A DNA stretch of 64,000 bases from assembly GCA_900315425.1 (NCBI GenBank), contig OMZA01000007.1, positions 48,907-112,906 on the forward strand. Direction: 5' to 3'. The translations under genes and the position numbers were made by a program. Below are positions 18,172 through 28,246 of the stretch, piece by piece. Positions within the stretch are counted from its first letter, which is position 1. Each line of letters opens with the position of its first letter. This DNA is from an uncultured Eubacteriales bacterium (GTDB lineage Bacteria; Bacillota; Clostridia; Lachnospirales; Lachnospiraceae). Under the pieces are notes generated by a model, which was not told where the DNA came from, made no database searches, and was given only the letters and a program-made list of their open reading frames with translations.

Positions 18172-19532
18172 GTTTTTTTATATTTTGAAATATAAAATCC
18201 ATCGTGATATTTATTTAAAAATAACTGAAGATAGCCCTTTTTAAGCATTTCTTCATTTTCACCTTCCTGTATTAAGGTATCACTATACTTTTTTGTTAAA
18301 TCCATCGGTTTCAGATTACATTCATTAATTATGTAATCTCTTATATCATCATTTTCCTTCTTTGTCATGGTACAGGTACTAAATATAAGCGTTCCATTTG
18401 GTTTAAGATATTTAACAGCATTATCCACAATTTTTTTTGAAAGCTCTGATAACGCATCAATATCTTCCTTCTGCAATCTATATTTGATATCCGGTTTCCT
18501 TCTGATAACACCTAGACCGGAACATGGTACGTCGCATACTATCACATCTGCCGTATTTTCATCCTCCGGATAAAAAACAGAAGCATCTCTTTTTTCCAAC
18601 TTAACGTTTTTAAATCCTGCTCTAGATATATTTTCTTTAATTAGTTCTAACTTTTCCTGGGAAATATCTCTAGAACTTACCATTCCTTTTCCATTAAGTT
18701 TATCTAAAATGTGACAGGTCTTACCTCCCGGTGCTGCACACATATCTATTACATAATCCCCTGGCTTTATGTCCGTAGCCTGAATAGCCAGCATAGAACT
18801 TACATCCTGTATTTGAATTAGTCCCTTCTTAAAAGAACTAAGTTCAGTAATGGAATTTATTTCTTTTAACTTTAAGGCGTTGTCTGCATAGAAATTGTCA
18901 TAGGCATTCACTTTTTCCTTCTTAAGACTATCTTTTACGCTGTTAATATCTGTCTTTGAAACGTTAACCCTTACTGAAACATAACTCTCATTGTCATACA
19001 AGGATTCTAATATTTCTATGGTTTTGTCCTTTCCGTAGTCTGATATTAAGGAACTTATAATCCACTGTGGAACTGAGTACTTTACGGAAATATATTTATC
19101 AAATTCTTTATTTTCATCCGGATATTCGATGCAATCCTTAGAGGCCACAATCTTTCTAAGCACAGCATTTACAAACCCTTTAAGTCCCAAAAGCCCTCTT
19201 TTTGCTGTTAATTTAACAGCTTCGTTGCAGGCTGCATAGTCTTCAATTCCATCCATGTAAATAATTTGATAAGCTGTCATTCTAAGAATTTCTCTAATAA
19301 CCGGCTTCATTTTTTTTACTTTAGTTGTAGAGAATTTATTTATTACATAATCCAGGGTTATGCACCTTTCTATGGTTCCTTTAAAGATTCTCTCAATTAC
19401 AGTTCTATCTCTTCTATCGGAATAGTTTTTTAGAATTTCTCCAAGCACTATATGACTTTTTTCGCCCTTATCCAAGGTCTTAATAAGTCCGGATAAAATC
19501 GCATTTCTATAATTTGCAGTGTTATTACTCAT
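18168..19532 (-). CDS. rsmB: 16S rRNA m5C967 methyltransferase
   Basis: SAM-dependent methyltransferase (Sun/RsmB) acting on C967 of 16S rRNA. An N-terminal NusB-like RNA-binding domain (about 5-140; RDRTVIERIFKGTIER, AAVKLTAKRG-like stretch) precedes the Rossmann catalytic domain with DMCAAPGGKTCH, DVPCSGLGV (one catalytic Cys) and FSTCTMTKKEN (the second Cys). 454 aa is normal. It overlaps fmt by 4 bases and rlmN by 4 bases. Confidence 0.95.
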   Translation of the reverse strand: MSNNTANYRNAILSGLIKTLDKGEKSHIVLGEILKNYSDRRDRTVIERIFKGTIERCITLDYVINKFSTTKVKKMKPVIREILRMTAYQIIYMDGIEDYAACNEAVKLTAKRGLLGLKGFVNAVLRKIVASKDCIEYPDENKEFDKYISVKYSVPQWIISSLISDYGKDKTIEILESLYDNESYVSVRVNVSKTDINSVKDSLKKEKVNAYDNFYADNALKLKEINSITELSSFKKGLIQIQDVSSMLAIQATDIKPGDYVIDMCAAPGGKTCHILDKLNGKGMVSSRDISQEKLELIKENISRAGFKNVKLEKRDASVFYPEDENTADVIVCDVPCSGLGVIRRKPDIKYRLQKEDIDALSELSKKIVDNAVKYLKPNGTLIFSTCTMTKKENDDIRDYIINECNLKPMDLTKKYSDTLIQEGENEEMLKKGYLQLFLNKYHDGFYISKYKKT

Positions 19533-20467
19533 TTAAAAATTGTACCTTTTTCTACTTTGTATCCCAGCAAAAAGCTGGCTGTATCCATTCTCTTTTTACC
19601 TTCTAACTGAAGTTCATTTATAGCAATTGCTCCTTTTGCAGTCTTAACGTAGATGGCTGTTTTAGTTGTCTTTACAACTTCTCCATAGACAGCATCGCTC
19701 ATACCTTCCACATTGTCTACAACATCACAATCCCATATTTTTAATATTTTATCATTATATTTACAAAATGCACTTGGCCATGGGGATAGTCCTCTTACCA
19801 GTCTTTCTATTTCTTCTGCCTCTTTACTAAAGTCTATTTCTCCCATTGATTTCTTTATCATTCCCACATAAGTGGCTTCATCTTCATTTTGAACTGTAGC
19901 CTTTGCATTTCCATTTTCCACATCCACTAGTGTCTCCACCAACAGACTCGCACCTACCTGGGCTAGTTTATCAAAAAGGCTTCCTCCGGTTTCTTTCTTT
20001 TGTAATTCAATTTCCTTTACAGAAATAATATCTCCGGTATCTAGACCTTCTCCCATTTGCATAATGGTTACTCCACTTTTTTCTTCGCCATTAATTACAG
20101 CCCACTGAATAGGAGCTGCTCCTCTGTATTTTGGTAAAAGGGAAGCATGAACATTTATACAACCATATTTACACATTTCCAAAATAGATTTTGGAAGAAT
20201 CTGTCCAAAGGCTGCCACAATTATAACATCAGCATTTAAACCTCTTAGCTTGTTTACAAATTCTTCCTCCCCAACTTTTTTTGGCTGGTATACATCTATT
20301 CCTAATTCTATTGCAGCTTCTTTAACCGGGGTAAATGATACTTTTTTTCCTCTTCCCTTCATTTTGTCCGGCTGAGTAACTACAGCTAATATCTCATGTC
20401 CTGCTGAATGTAACGCTTTAAGGGACGGAACTGCAAAATCAGGCGTTCCCATAAATACTATTTTCAA
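19529..20467 (-). CDS. fmt: Methionyl-tRNA formyltransferase
   Basis: Formylates initiator Met-tRNA using 10-formyl-tetrahydrofolate, which fhs and folD in this window help to supply. Motifs: FMGTPDFAVPSL at the N-terminus, VAAFGQILP, the catalytic HASLLPKYRGAAPIQWA and GDTGDI-like stretch (MGEGLDTGDI), with the C-terminal OB domain after about residue 205. 312 aa. The start is TTG at 20467, directly supported by GGAGG. Adjacent to def, whose product removes the formyl group again. Confidence 0.97.
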   Translation of the reverse strand: MKIVFMGTPDFAVPSLKALHSAGHEILAVVTQPDKMKGRGKKVSFTPVKEAAIELGIDVYQPKKVGEEEFVNKLRGLNADVIIVAAFGQILPKSILEMCKYGCINVHASLLPKYRGAAPIQWAVINGEEKSGVTIMQMGEGLDTGDIISVKEIELQKKETGGSLFDKLAQVGASLLVETLVDVENGNAKATVQNEDEATYVGMIKKSMGEIDFSKEAEEIERLVRGLSPWPSAFCKYNDKILKIWDCDVVDNVEGMSDAVYGEVVKTTKTAIYVKTAKGAIAINELQLEGKKRMDTASFLLGYKVEKGTIFK

Positions 20468-20470
20468 CTA

Positions 20471-20974
20471 TTATTCCTCCTCAAAGTCTTCATAATCCTC
20501 ATAGTCATCATATGTCACGTCTTGAAGTTCACCTTCTACCTTATCAACATATAATTCTCCATCTAAATGGTCACATTCATGAGATATGCATCTTGCTAAA
20601 AGTTCTGTTCCCTCTAGGATGAACTCATTCATTTCCTCATCATATGCCTTTACCTTAACGTAATTAGGTCTTGTAACGATTCCTGCTTTTCCTGGAACAC
20701 TAAGGCATCCTTCGCTACCTGTCTGGCTTCCATCTGTTTCTAATATAACAGGATTAATAAGGACGTATGGTCCATTTTCATCTCCCACATCAATTACTAC
20801 TATTCTTTTAAGGATTCCAACCTGGGGAGCCGCAAGTCCTACTCCGTTTGCCTCATACATGGTATCTAACATATCCTCTATTAAGATTTTAATTCTATCA
20901 TTTACTGTTTTTACTTCCTTACATCTCTTTGTAAGAATATCATCACCAATGGTTCTTATCTGTCTTATTGCCAT
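20471..20974 (-). CDS. def: Peptide deformylase
   Basis: Metalloenzyme that removes the formyl group from nascent proteins. All three family motifs are present: GVGLAAPQVG (motif 1), EGCLSVPG (motif 2, metal-ligand Cys) and HECDHLDGELYVD (motif 3, two metal-ligand His and catalytic Glu). 167 aa, with an acidic C-terminal tail (DDYEDYEDFEEE). ATG start with AGGAGG. Confidence 0.98.
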   Translation of the reverse strand: MAIRQIRTIGDDILTKRCKEVKTVNDRIKILIEDMLDTMYEANGVGLAAPQVGILKRIVVIDVGDENGPYVLINPVILETDGSQTGSEGCLSVPGKAGIVTRPNYVKVKAYDEEMNEFILEGTELLARCISHECDHLDGELYVDKVEGELQDVTYDDYEDYEDFEEE

Positions 20975-21016
20975 TTTGTCTACCTCCTAAAACTCTTGCC
21001 TGTTAAATATATTTTT

Positions 21017-23257
21017 CTAATACGAAGATATTGGATCGTTATCAAACTGAATAGACGAATTCTTATATTTATCTGTCATTTCTAAATATTTTTCTATTGC
21101 ATTCTTTACTCGTATCATTACAGCTTCATCTTTATGTTTCAAATAAATAATATTTCTATATACATCATTTATCTTGGATATTGATGCCTTGGATGGTCCA
21201 AGAATTCTCAAACCTTCCACGTGGCTATTTTCAATTCTACCAGCAATATCCTTAGTCATGGCATCTGCCTCGTTTTCTTCCTTGGATGTAATTAAAATCG
21301 CCATTAGACTGCATACCGGCGGATATCCCATAATACTTCTATATGAAATCTCCTGCTTATAAAATTCATCATAATCCTGATTTACGGCATTTTTTATACT
21401 TACCTCTTCCGGATTATATGTTTGGATAATGACATCTCCTGCAATATCCCCTCTTCCTGCTCTTCCTGCTGCCTGGGTAAGGAGCTGAAAAGTTTTTTCG
21501 TCAGATAAATAATCTGTGTCAAAGAAGGATAAATCTGCAGCTAATATTCCAACTAGACTTACATTGTGAAAATCATGACCTTTTACAATCATCTGAGTTC
21601 CTACAAGTATGTCTGCCTTGTGTTCAGAGAATTCTTCAAGAATTTTCTTATATCCATCTTTTTGTCTGGTGGTATCATAGTCCATTCGAAGTATTCTGGC
21701 TTCAGGAAACATCTTTTGTACTGCCTCTTCAACTTTTTCTGTTCCCGTGCCAAATCTTCCTATATACTTTGATCCACATTCAGGACAAATCTTTGGTACA
21801 TCTATGGAATACCCACAATAATGACATATTAGTTTATCTCTGTTTTTATCTTTATGATAAGTAAGAGTCACATCACAATGAGGACAGCGAATTGCTTTAC
21901 CACATTTTCTGCACGATACAAAACTTGAATAACCTCGTCTATTTATAAATAACATTATCTGTTGTTTCTTTTCCAGACGATCCTTAATCATCTCCTGCAG
22001 TTTATAGCTAAACATTGACCTGTTTCCCTTGGCGAGTTCTTCTTTTAAATCCACCACCTGCACCTTGGCCAACGAAGCACTTCCTGCACGTATGTCTAGC
22101 TTGTGTATAATATATTCTCCTTGCATAGCCTTATAAAATGTTTCTATAGAAGGCGTTGCTGAACCTAATATAACATCTGCTCCATATTGACTGGCTCTTT
22201 TTTTAGCCACTTCTCTGGCGTGATATTTTGGTATCTTATCACTTTTATATGCTATATCATGTTCTTCATCTATGACTATCAATCCCAGATTTCTAAAAGG
22301 AGTAAACAACGCTGATCTTGGTCCAATCATAATCTTTACTTCACCATTTTTAGCTCTCTCGAATTGGTCATATTTTTCTCCATCTGTCATTTTGGAGTTT
22401 ATAATAGATACGATATTTCCATATCTCTTATAAAATCTGGTAATTGTCTGATAAGTAAGGGCTATTTCCGGAATCAGAACTATTACTTCCTTATCAGACT
22501 TAAGAACACTGTCAATGACTTCCATATACACTTCTGTTTTACCACTGCCAGTTATTCCATATATCAAATGGGGTTTATGTATCCCCGATTTCATATCTTT
22601 TATTATCTCAGAAACCACTTGTTTCTGTTTTGAATTTAATTCCACCTTGTTGCCATCTTCTTTTAAGTTGGCAACAGGATTTCTGTAAACTTTCTCATGA
22701 TGTATTTCAATATCTCCAGCCTTTTCCATGCCCTTTATTATACCCATGGAAATGCCAAACATATTTACAACCACTTCTACTTCAATGGTTCCAAAACTCA
22801 TAAGGTGCCTTATAAGTTCTGCCCTTAGATGGGTGGTTTTTTTTGAGTCATAAGCGACAGCTTTATTAGCCGCCTCTTCATTACTCATTTTTAAACTAAT
22901 ATATTTCTTTTCTTTCCCTTTAATCTTCCTTTTTACCGGTATTACTGTTTTTAGAGATTGATTCATGGTAGCTCCATATTTTTCTCTAATAAACCAGGCT
23001 AGCTCTATAAGCTTGGATTCTACTAATACACTGCCTTCTTTTAAACCTGTCAAATCCTTTATCATACTCTCATCTATCTTAGGAGTATCGCTAATTCCAA
23101 TAACATATCCTGTTATCTGACGATTACCCTTTCCAAAGGGAGCTATCACCTGACTACCAATCAATACCTTATCAGTTAATTCTTCAGGAATTCTATATTG
23201 AAAAGGCATATCTAATTTTTCATGGGAAATGTCTACAATTATATCTGCGTATCTCAT
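21017..23257 (-). CDS. priA: Primosomal replication restart helicase PriA
   Basis: Superfamily 2 3'-5' DNA helicase that reloads the replisome at stalled forks. The N-terminal DNA-binding domain is followed by Walker A GITGSGKTEVYM, Walker B DEEHD, and helicase motif III GSATPS. The zinc-binding insertion has eight cysteines in four CxxC-like pairs (CRKCGKAIRCPHC, CHYCG, CPECG). The C-terminal half holds GTEKVEEAVQ and GRAGRGD. 746 aa is normal. It overlaps folD by 4 bases. Confidence 0.97.
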   Translation of the reverse strand: MRYADIIVDISHEKLDMPFQYRIPEELTDKVLIGSQVIAPFGKGNRQITGYVIGISDTPKIDESMIKDLTGLKEGSVLVESKLIELAWFIREKYGATMNQSLKTVIPVKRKIKGKEKKYISLKMSNEEAANKAVAYDSKKTTHLRAELIRHLMSFGTIEVEVVVNMFGISMGIIKGMEKAGDIEIHHEKVYRNPVANLKEDGNKVELNSKQKQVVSEIIKDMKSGIHKPHLIYGITGSGKTEVYMEVIDSVLKSDKEVIVLIPEIALTYQTITRFYKRYGNIVSIINSKMTDGEKYDQFERAKNGEVKIMIGPRSALFTPFRNLGLIVIDEEHDIAYKSDKIPKYHAREVAKKRASQYGADVILGSATPSIETFYKAMQGEYIIHKLDIRAGSASLAKVQVVDLKEELAKGNRSMFSYKLQEMIKDRLEKKQQIMLFINRRGYSSFVSCRKCGKAIRCPHCDVTLTYHKDKNRDKLICHYCGYSIDVPKICPECGSKYIGRFGTGTEKVEEAVQKMFPEARILRMDYDTTRQKDGYKKILEEFSEHKADILVGTQMIVKGHDFHNVSLVGILAADLSFFDTDYLSDEKTFQLLTQAAGRAGRGDIAGDVIIQTYNPEEVSIKNAVNQDYDEFYKQEISYRSIMGYPPVCSLMAILITSKEENEADAMTKDIAGRIENSHVEGLRILGPSKASISKINDVYRNIIYLKHKDEAVMIRVKNAIEKYLEMTDKYKNSSIQFDNDPISSY

Positions 23258-24114
23258 TTATTTCCTTTAAGATCCTGGATTTCTACTGCATTTACACAGT
23301 TCTTCATAAGCATTGCAATAGTCATAGGTCCTACTCCACCTGGAACTGGTGTTATAGCACTTGCATGTGCTGCAACCTCATCATATTTAACATCTCCATA
23401 AAGTTTGTTGTTATCATCTCTATGAATTCCTACGTCAATTACAACAGCACCTTCCTTAACATAATCAGCTGTTATAAATTCCTTTTTACCTATTGCAACA
23501 ATTAGAATATCTGCTCTCTTACATACTTCTTTAAGATTCTTTGTATGGGAATGCGTAACTGTTACCGTAGCATTCTGTCTTAACATAAGCATAGCCATTG
23601 GCTTTCCAACAATATTGCTTCTGCCAACGATAACACATTCCTTGCCATCCATTTCCACGCCGGTTCTCTCTAATAACTCGATAATTCCATATGGTGTGCA
23701 GGAAATGAATCCCTTCTTTCCAATTGAAAGAGCTCCAACACTCATTGGATGGAAACCATCCACATCCTTTTTAGGATCTATAGTCTCAATAACCTTATCC
23801 TCATCTATATGTTTTGGAAGTGGAAGCTGTACAAGAATTCCATTTACATCATCTCTTTCATTAAGTTCCTTTACTAAATCTAACAATTCCTTTTCTGTTG
23901 TTGTCTCAGGAAGCTCATATGACAATGACTTAACTCCAATGTATTCACAAGCTCTTTTTTTATTTCTTACATACACACTGGATGCTTTATCTTCTCCTAC
24001 CTGAATAACGGCAAGACAAATCTCTATTCCCTGCTCCTTGTACTGTGCTACTTTTACTTTTAAATCATCTTTTAATTCCTGAGAAATCTTTTTTCCGTCA
24101 ATAATTGTTGGCAT
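23254..24114 (-). CDS. folD: Methylenetetrahydrofolate dehydrogenase/cyclohydrolase
   Basis: Bifunctional enzyme that interconverts 5,10-methylene-, 5,10-methenyl- and 10-formyl-tetrahydrofolate. The active-site Lys lies in SVYVRNKKRACE, followed by VQLPLPKHI, DVDGFHPMSVG, the NADP-binding VVGRSNIVGKP-like stretch (IVGRSNIVGKPMA) and PVPGGVGPMTIAMLM. 286 aa. Together with formate-tetrahydrofolate ligase it completes a one-carbon branch feeding Fmt. Confidence 0.97.
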   Translation of the reverse strand: MPTIIDGKKISQELKDDLKVKVAQYKEQGIEICLAVIQVGEDKASSVYVRNKKRACEYIGVKSLSYELPETTTEKELLDLVKELNERDDVNGILVQLPLPKHIDEDKVIETIDPKKDVDGFHPMSVGALSIGKKGFISCTPYGIIELLERTGVEMDGKECVIVGRSNIVGKPMAMLMLRQNATVTVTHSHTKNLKEVCKRADILIVAIGKKEFITADYVKEGAVVIDVGIHRDDNNKLYGDVKYDEVAAHASAITPVPGGVGPMTIAMLMKNCVNAVEIQDLKGNK

Positions 24115-24125
24115 TTTAAATCCTC

Positions 24126-25613
24126 CTACACATTTATATTTTCTTTCTTTAACTGCTCTAATATCTCAGCAACTACAACTCTTTCATCAAAAGGATATCT
24201 CTTACCTTGTTTTTCCTGATAATCCTCATGTCCCTTTCCTAACAAAAGAACTATATCTCCGTCCTCGGCATGTTCAATACTATATCTTATGGCATCTTTT
24301 CTATCAGGAATAACAACGTATTTTCCGCTGGTTTTATTTATTCCTACCTTTATATCTTCAATGATGTCATTGACATCTTCAAATCTGGAATTATCCTCGG
24401 TGATAATTGAAAGGTCAGCATATTTTCCTGAGATTTCTCCCATTTCATACCTTCTTAATTTTGACCTGTTACCACCACATCCAAAGAGACTGACTATTCT
24501 GTGAGGATTGTATTCTCTAATAGTCGTAAGAAGGCTTTCCATACTCATGGCATTGTGCGCATAATCTATTAAAAGAGTGAATCTGTCTGAGACTTTTACT
24601 GCCTCTACTCTTCCTCTTACGAATACATTCATAAGACCTTCTTTTATATTTTGCGCTGTTACATTAAACTGTAATGCTGTTAAAATAGCTGCCATGGCAT
24701 TATATGCTGAGAATTTCCCCGGGGTATTTATCTCAAAATAATCTTCAATTGTTCCCTTTGTTTTTAAACCTATACCAATAAATCCCGGTCTGGTTATAAA
24801 ATCCAATTTATCCACCGTAAGATCTGCATCTTTACTGAATCCGAAGGTTTCCTTTGTGCAGGTAGTATCCTTCATCATTGCCGGTGCTTCCTTGTCATCT
24901 ATATTAAATATTCCATGCTTTGTCTGTTTAAACAACAAGCTTTTACAATAAACATATTCTTCATAATCCTTATGTTCGTTTTCACCAATGTGATCTGGAG
25001 AAAGGTTCGTAAATATAGCATAGTCAAATTCAATTCCCACTGTTCTATTTAACTTAAGTGCTTGAGATGAAACTTCCATTACACAAACATCTATTCCATC
25101 CTCTACCATCATATTCATGAATCTTTGAATATCATAGGATTCCGGTGTTGTATTAACAGTTTTTATATATTTGTCACCTATATATACACCTGTAGTACCT
25201 ATTATTCCTACCTTTTGCCCATGTTGCTCAAGGATTGACTTTATCATAAATGTAGTTGTGGTCTTACCTTTTGTGCCTGTAATGGCAACGGTTTTAAGTT
25301 TGCTTGCAGGATGATTAAATATTTGCGCTGATGTATATGCCAATGCAATTCTTGTATCTTTTGTCAAAATAAAACTGGCATCTTCTAATTTATCAAATTC
25401 CTCTTCCATATGCTGTACAATAAAGTTTCTACATCCACTTTCGTAGGCATTTGAAATAAACTTATGTCCATCTGCCACTGCACCAACGATGGCAATAAAT
25501 GCGTTGTCCTTATTAGCTTTTCTGGAATCCGACGTTACATCTGCAATTTCTCCATCTACATTTCCCCTGATAACTTCATATTCAAAATCTTTCAAACACT
25601 GTGATAACTTCAT
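24126..25613 (-). CDS. murE: UDP-MurNAc-tripeptide synthetase MurE (meso-DAP type likely)
   Basis: Mur ligase adding the third amino acid of the stem peptide. The ATP loop GTKGKTTTT is near residue 113, with the carbamylated-Lys region and NLSPDHIGEH typical for MurE. The specificity loop reads DNSR instead of the usual DNPR of meso-diaminopimelate enzymes; Asn and Arg, the residues that contact DAP, are kept, and dapF lies just upstream, so DAP is the likely substrate. The start is placed at the second ATG (25613), which has AGGAG six bases upstream; the first ATG directly abuts that site. Confidence 0.94.
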   Translation of the reverse strand: MKLSQCLKDFEYEVIRGNVDGEIADVTSDSRKANKDNAFIAIVGAVADGHKFISNAYESGCRNFIVQHMEEEFDKLEDASFILTKDTRIALAYTSAQIFNHPASKLKTVAITGTKGKTTTTFMIKSILEQHGQKVGIIGTTGVYIGDKYIKTVNTTPESYDIQRFMNMMVEDGIDVCVMEVSSQALKLNRTVGIEFDYAIFTNLSPDHIGENEHKDYEEYVYCKSLLFKQTKHGIFNIDDKEAPAMMKDTTCTKETFGFSKDADLTVDKLDFITRPGFIGIGLKTKGTIEDYFEINTPGKFSAYNAMAAILTALQFNVTAQNIKEGLMNVFVRGRVEAVKVSDRFTLLIDYAHNAMSMESLLTTIREYNPHRIVSLFGCGGNRSKLRRYEMGEISGKYADLSIITEDNSRFEDVNDIIEDIKVGINKTSGKYVVIPDRKDAIRYSIEHAEDGDIVLLLGKGHEDYQEKQGKRYPFDERVVVAEILEQLKKENINV

Positions 25614-25643
25614 AAGCATCTCCTTTTATACAAGACTCTGATT

Positions 25644-26489
25644 CTAGATTTCCATTTCTCCATCAAATACAGAAACCGCTGTTCCGGTCATGAATACTGT
25701 ACCATCCTTTTCGTAGCAATCCTTTAAAATTCCTCCTCTTATGTGAATATTTATCTCTTCACCATATTTGGCAAGGCCATTTAATACTGCTGCTACCGTT
25801 ACTGCACAAGTTCCGGTTCCACATGACATTGTTTCCCCGGTTCCTCTTTCATAAACACGCATTTTAAAATTATTTTTATCAATAACCTCTACAAATTCTG
25901 TATTTACTTTCTCTGGAAATAGTTCCTGATTTTCAAAATATGGTCCAATTTCATCAAGATTTAAATCATCAATACCGGTTGTAAATATCACCATGTGAGG
26001 ATTTCCCATAGATACTGCTGTTACGATATGTTCCTGTCCATTAACCATAATTGGCTGTGATACAAAAGAATCACCCTGGGCTAACATTGGAATATCTGCC
26101 GGCTTTAAAATTGCCTTTCCCATATTAACCTTTACACTATCTACCTTTTTATCCTCTCCTAAGAATACTTGTATATCCTTGATTCCTGAGTCGGTTTCTA
26201 TTTTCATTATCTCTTTATCTGTAAGTTTATGATCATAGGCATATTTTGCAACACATCTGATTCCATTTCCACACATTTTTCCTCTGGAACCATCTGCATT
26301 GTACATAATCATTCTTACATCTGCCACCTTAGATGGCGCTATTACAATAAGTCCATCTGAACCTATTGCAAAATGTCTGTCACTGACTTTAATGGCCAGT
26401 TCGGACATATTTTCTAATTCATGGGTAAATCCATTAACGTAAACATAATCATTACCCGTTCCATGCATCTTTGTAAAATTTAGTTTCAT
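25644..26489 (-). CDS. dapF: Diaminopimelate epimerase
   Basis: PLP-independent racemase that converts LL- to meso-diaminopimelate, the substrate of MurE. The two active-site cysteines sit in MCGNGIRC and SCGTGTCA, one in each half of the pseudo-symmetric fold; MHGTGNDY at the N-terminus and AVSMGNPHMV are also diagnostic. 281 aa. ATG start with GGTGG. It appears to be the first gene of the long run ending with thiN; the 75-base gap upstream has a possible weak promoter (TTGAGG with TTATAT) but no clear terminator for fhs. Confidence 0.97.
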   Translation of the reverse strand: MKLNFTKMHGTGNDYVYVNGFTHELENMSELAIKVSDRHFAIGSDGLIVIAPSKVADVRMIMYNADGSRGKMCGNGIRCVAKYAYDHKLTDKEIMKIETDSGIKDIQVFLGEDKKVDSVKVNMGKAILKPADIPMLAQGDSFVSQPIMVNGQEHIVTAVSMGNPHMVIFTTGIDDLNLDEIGPYFENQELFPEKVNTEFVEVIDKNNFKMRVYERGTGETMSCGTGTCAVTVAAVLNGLAKYGEEINIHIRGGILKDCYEKDGTVFMTGTAVSVFDGEMEI

Positions 26490-26563
26490 AATCCACCGTC
26501 TTTCCAGGATTTCCGCACAAAATCCAATATAAATTTTATAAACTAAATTCCCTCAAATCATGC

Positions 26564-28246
26564 TTAAAATAATCCACTTATTTTTCCATTGTCGTCAACA
26601 TCTATTCCAAATGCTGCCGGCTGTTTTGGTAAACCAGGCATGGTCATAATTGCTCCCGTAATTACAACTACAAATCCTGCTCCTGCAGATACATATACTT
26701 CTCTGACATTTATTCTAAAATCAGTTGGTCTACCAAGCTTTGTCTGATCATCTGAAAGTGAATACTGAGTTTTTGCCATACATACCGGAAGATTTGAAAA
26801 TCCCATCTCTGAGATTTTACTAAGCTGTCTCTTGGCTGCAGGCGAATAATCAACACCGTCTGCTCCGTATATTTCTTTTGCCACAGTTTCAATTTTATCT
26901 TCCAGATTCATGTCATCTTCATAAAGTGGTTTATATTTACTTTCTTTATTCTCGAGGGTGTAAAGAACTTTATTTGCAAGCTCTATTCCGCCTTCTCCAC
27001 CATTTTCCCATACCTTTGCCAGGGCAAATTCACAGTCTCTATCTTCGCAGAATTTCTTTACAAACTCATATTCTGCCTGTGTATCAGTAACAAAAGCATT
27101 TAAGGTAACTACTACCGGTACTCCAAATTTCTGTAAATTCTCAATATGTTTTTCAAGGTTTACAATTCCTTTACTTAATGCCTCAAGATTTTCTTCGTTA
27201 AGGTCAGCCTTTGCAACTCCTCCGTTGTATTTAAGGGCTCTTACAGTTGCCACTAAAACAATGGCATCCGGTTTAAGTCCTGCTTTTCTACACTTAATAT
27301 CAAGGAATTTTTCAGCTCCCAAGTCTGCACCAAATCCAGCCTCTGTTACTACTACATCTGCCATTTTAAGGGCAAGTTTTGTAGCTATAACTGAATTACA
27401 TCCATGAGCAATGTTGGCAAATGGTCCACCATGAACAATTGCCGGTGTATGCTCTAATGTCTGAATAAGGTTTGGCTTAATAGCATCCTTTAAAAGTGCC
27501 GCCATAGCTCCAACTGCCTTTAAATCACCTGCTGTTACCGGGTCGCCATCTACGTTGTATGCTACAATTATTTTCGAAAGTCTTTCCTTTAAATCATGCA
27601 TATCATTTGCCAAACATAGGATTGCCATAATTTCAGATGCAACTGTAATTACAAAATGATCCTCTCTTACGAATCCATTGGCCTTTGGTCCCATTCCAAC
27701 AACAATATCTCTAAGGGCTCTGTCATTCATATCAAGACATCTTTTCCATACAATCTGTCTTGTATCAATTCTTAACTCATTTCCCTGATGAATATGATTA
27801 TCTAATAATGCTGCCAGAAGATTATTGGCACTGGTAATTGCATGGAAATCTCCGGTAAAATGAAGATTTAAATCCTCCATTGGTACAACCTGAGCATATC
27901 CACCACCTGCTGCTCCTCCTTTTATACCAAAGCATGGTCCTAAAGAAGGCTCTCTTAATGCTATAACCGATTTTTTATTTAACTTTCCTAAAGCTTCACC
28001 AAGTCCTACTGTAATGGTTGTCTTTCCTTCTCCTGCTGGAGTTGGGTTGATAGCCGTTACTAAAACAAGTTTTCCATCTGGATTATCTTTGATGCTTTCT
28101 CTATACTCATCGGATAATTTAGCCTTATATTTACCATATAACTCAAGGTCATCCTCTTTTACACCTATCTTAGCTGCTACCTCTTTAATTGGTAACATAG
28201 TTGCTTCCTGTGCAATTTCAATATCTGATTTGTACTTATTCGCCAT
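26564..28246 (-). CDS. fhs: Formate--tetrahydrofolate ligase
   Basis: ATP-dependent synthesis of 10-formyl-tetrahydrofolate from formate; central to purine and fMet synthesis and to acetogenic metabolism. The P-loop [18 protein letters not shown] is near residue 64, followed by [39 protein letters not shown] and [11 protein letters not shown]. The frame extends to 28276, but the ATG at 28246 (MANKYKSD) has GGAGG eight bases upstream and gives 560 aa, the standard length. It overlaps the ftsK end by 11 bases. Confidence 0.97.
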   Translation of the reverse strand: MANKYKSDIEIAQEATMLPIKEVAAKIGVKEDDLELYGKYKAKLSDEYRESIKDNPDGKLVLVTAINPTPAGEGKTTITVGLGEALGKLNKKSVIALREPSLGPCFGIKGGAAGGGYAQVVPMEDLNLHFTGDFHAITSANNLLAALLDNHIHQGNELRIDTRQIVWKRCLDMNDRALRDIVVGMGPKANGFVREDHFVITVASEIMAILCLANDMHDLKERLSKIIVAYNVDGDPVTAGDLKAVGAMAALLKDAIKPNLIQTLEHTPAIVHGGPFANIAHGCNSVIATKLALKMADVVVTEAGFGADLGAEKFLDIKCRKAGLKPDAIVLVATVRALKYNGGVAKADLNEENLEALSKGIVNLEKHIENLQKFGVPVVVTLNAFVTDTQAEYEFVKKFCEDRDCEFALAKVWENGGEGGIELANKVLYTLENKESKYKPLYEDDMNLEDKIETVAKEIYGADGVDYSPAAKRQLSKISEMGFSNLPVCMAKTQYSLSDDQTKLGRPTDFRINVREVYVSAGAGFVVVITGAIMTMPGLPKQPAAFGIDVDDNGKISGLF

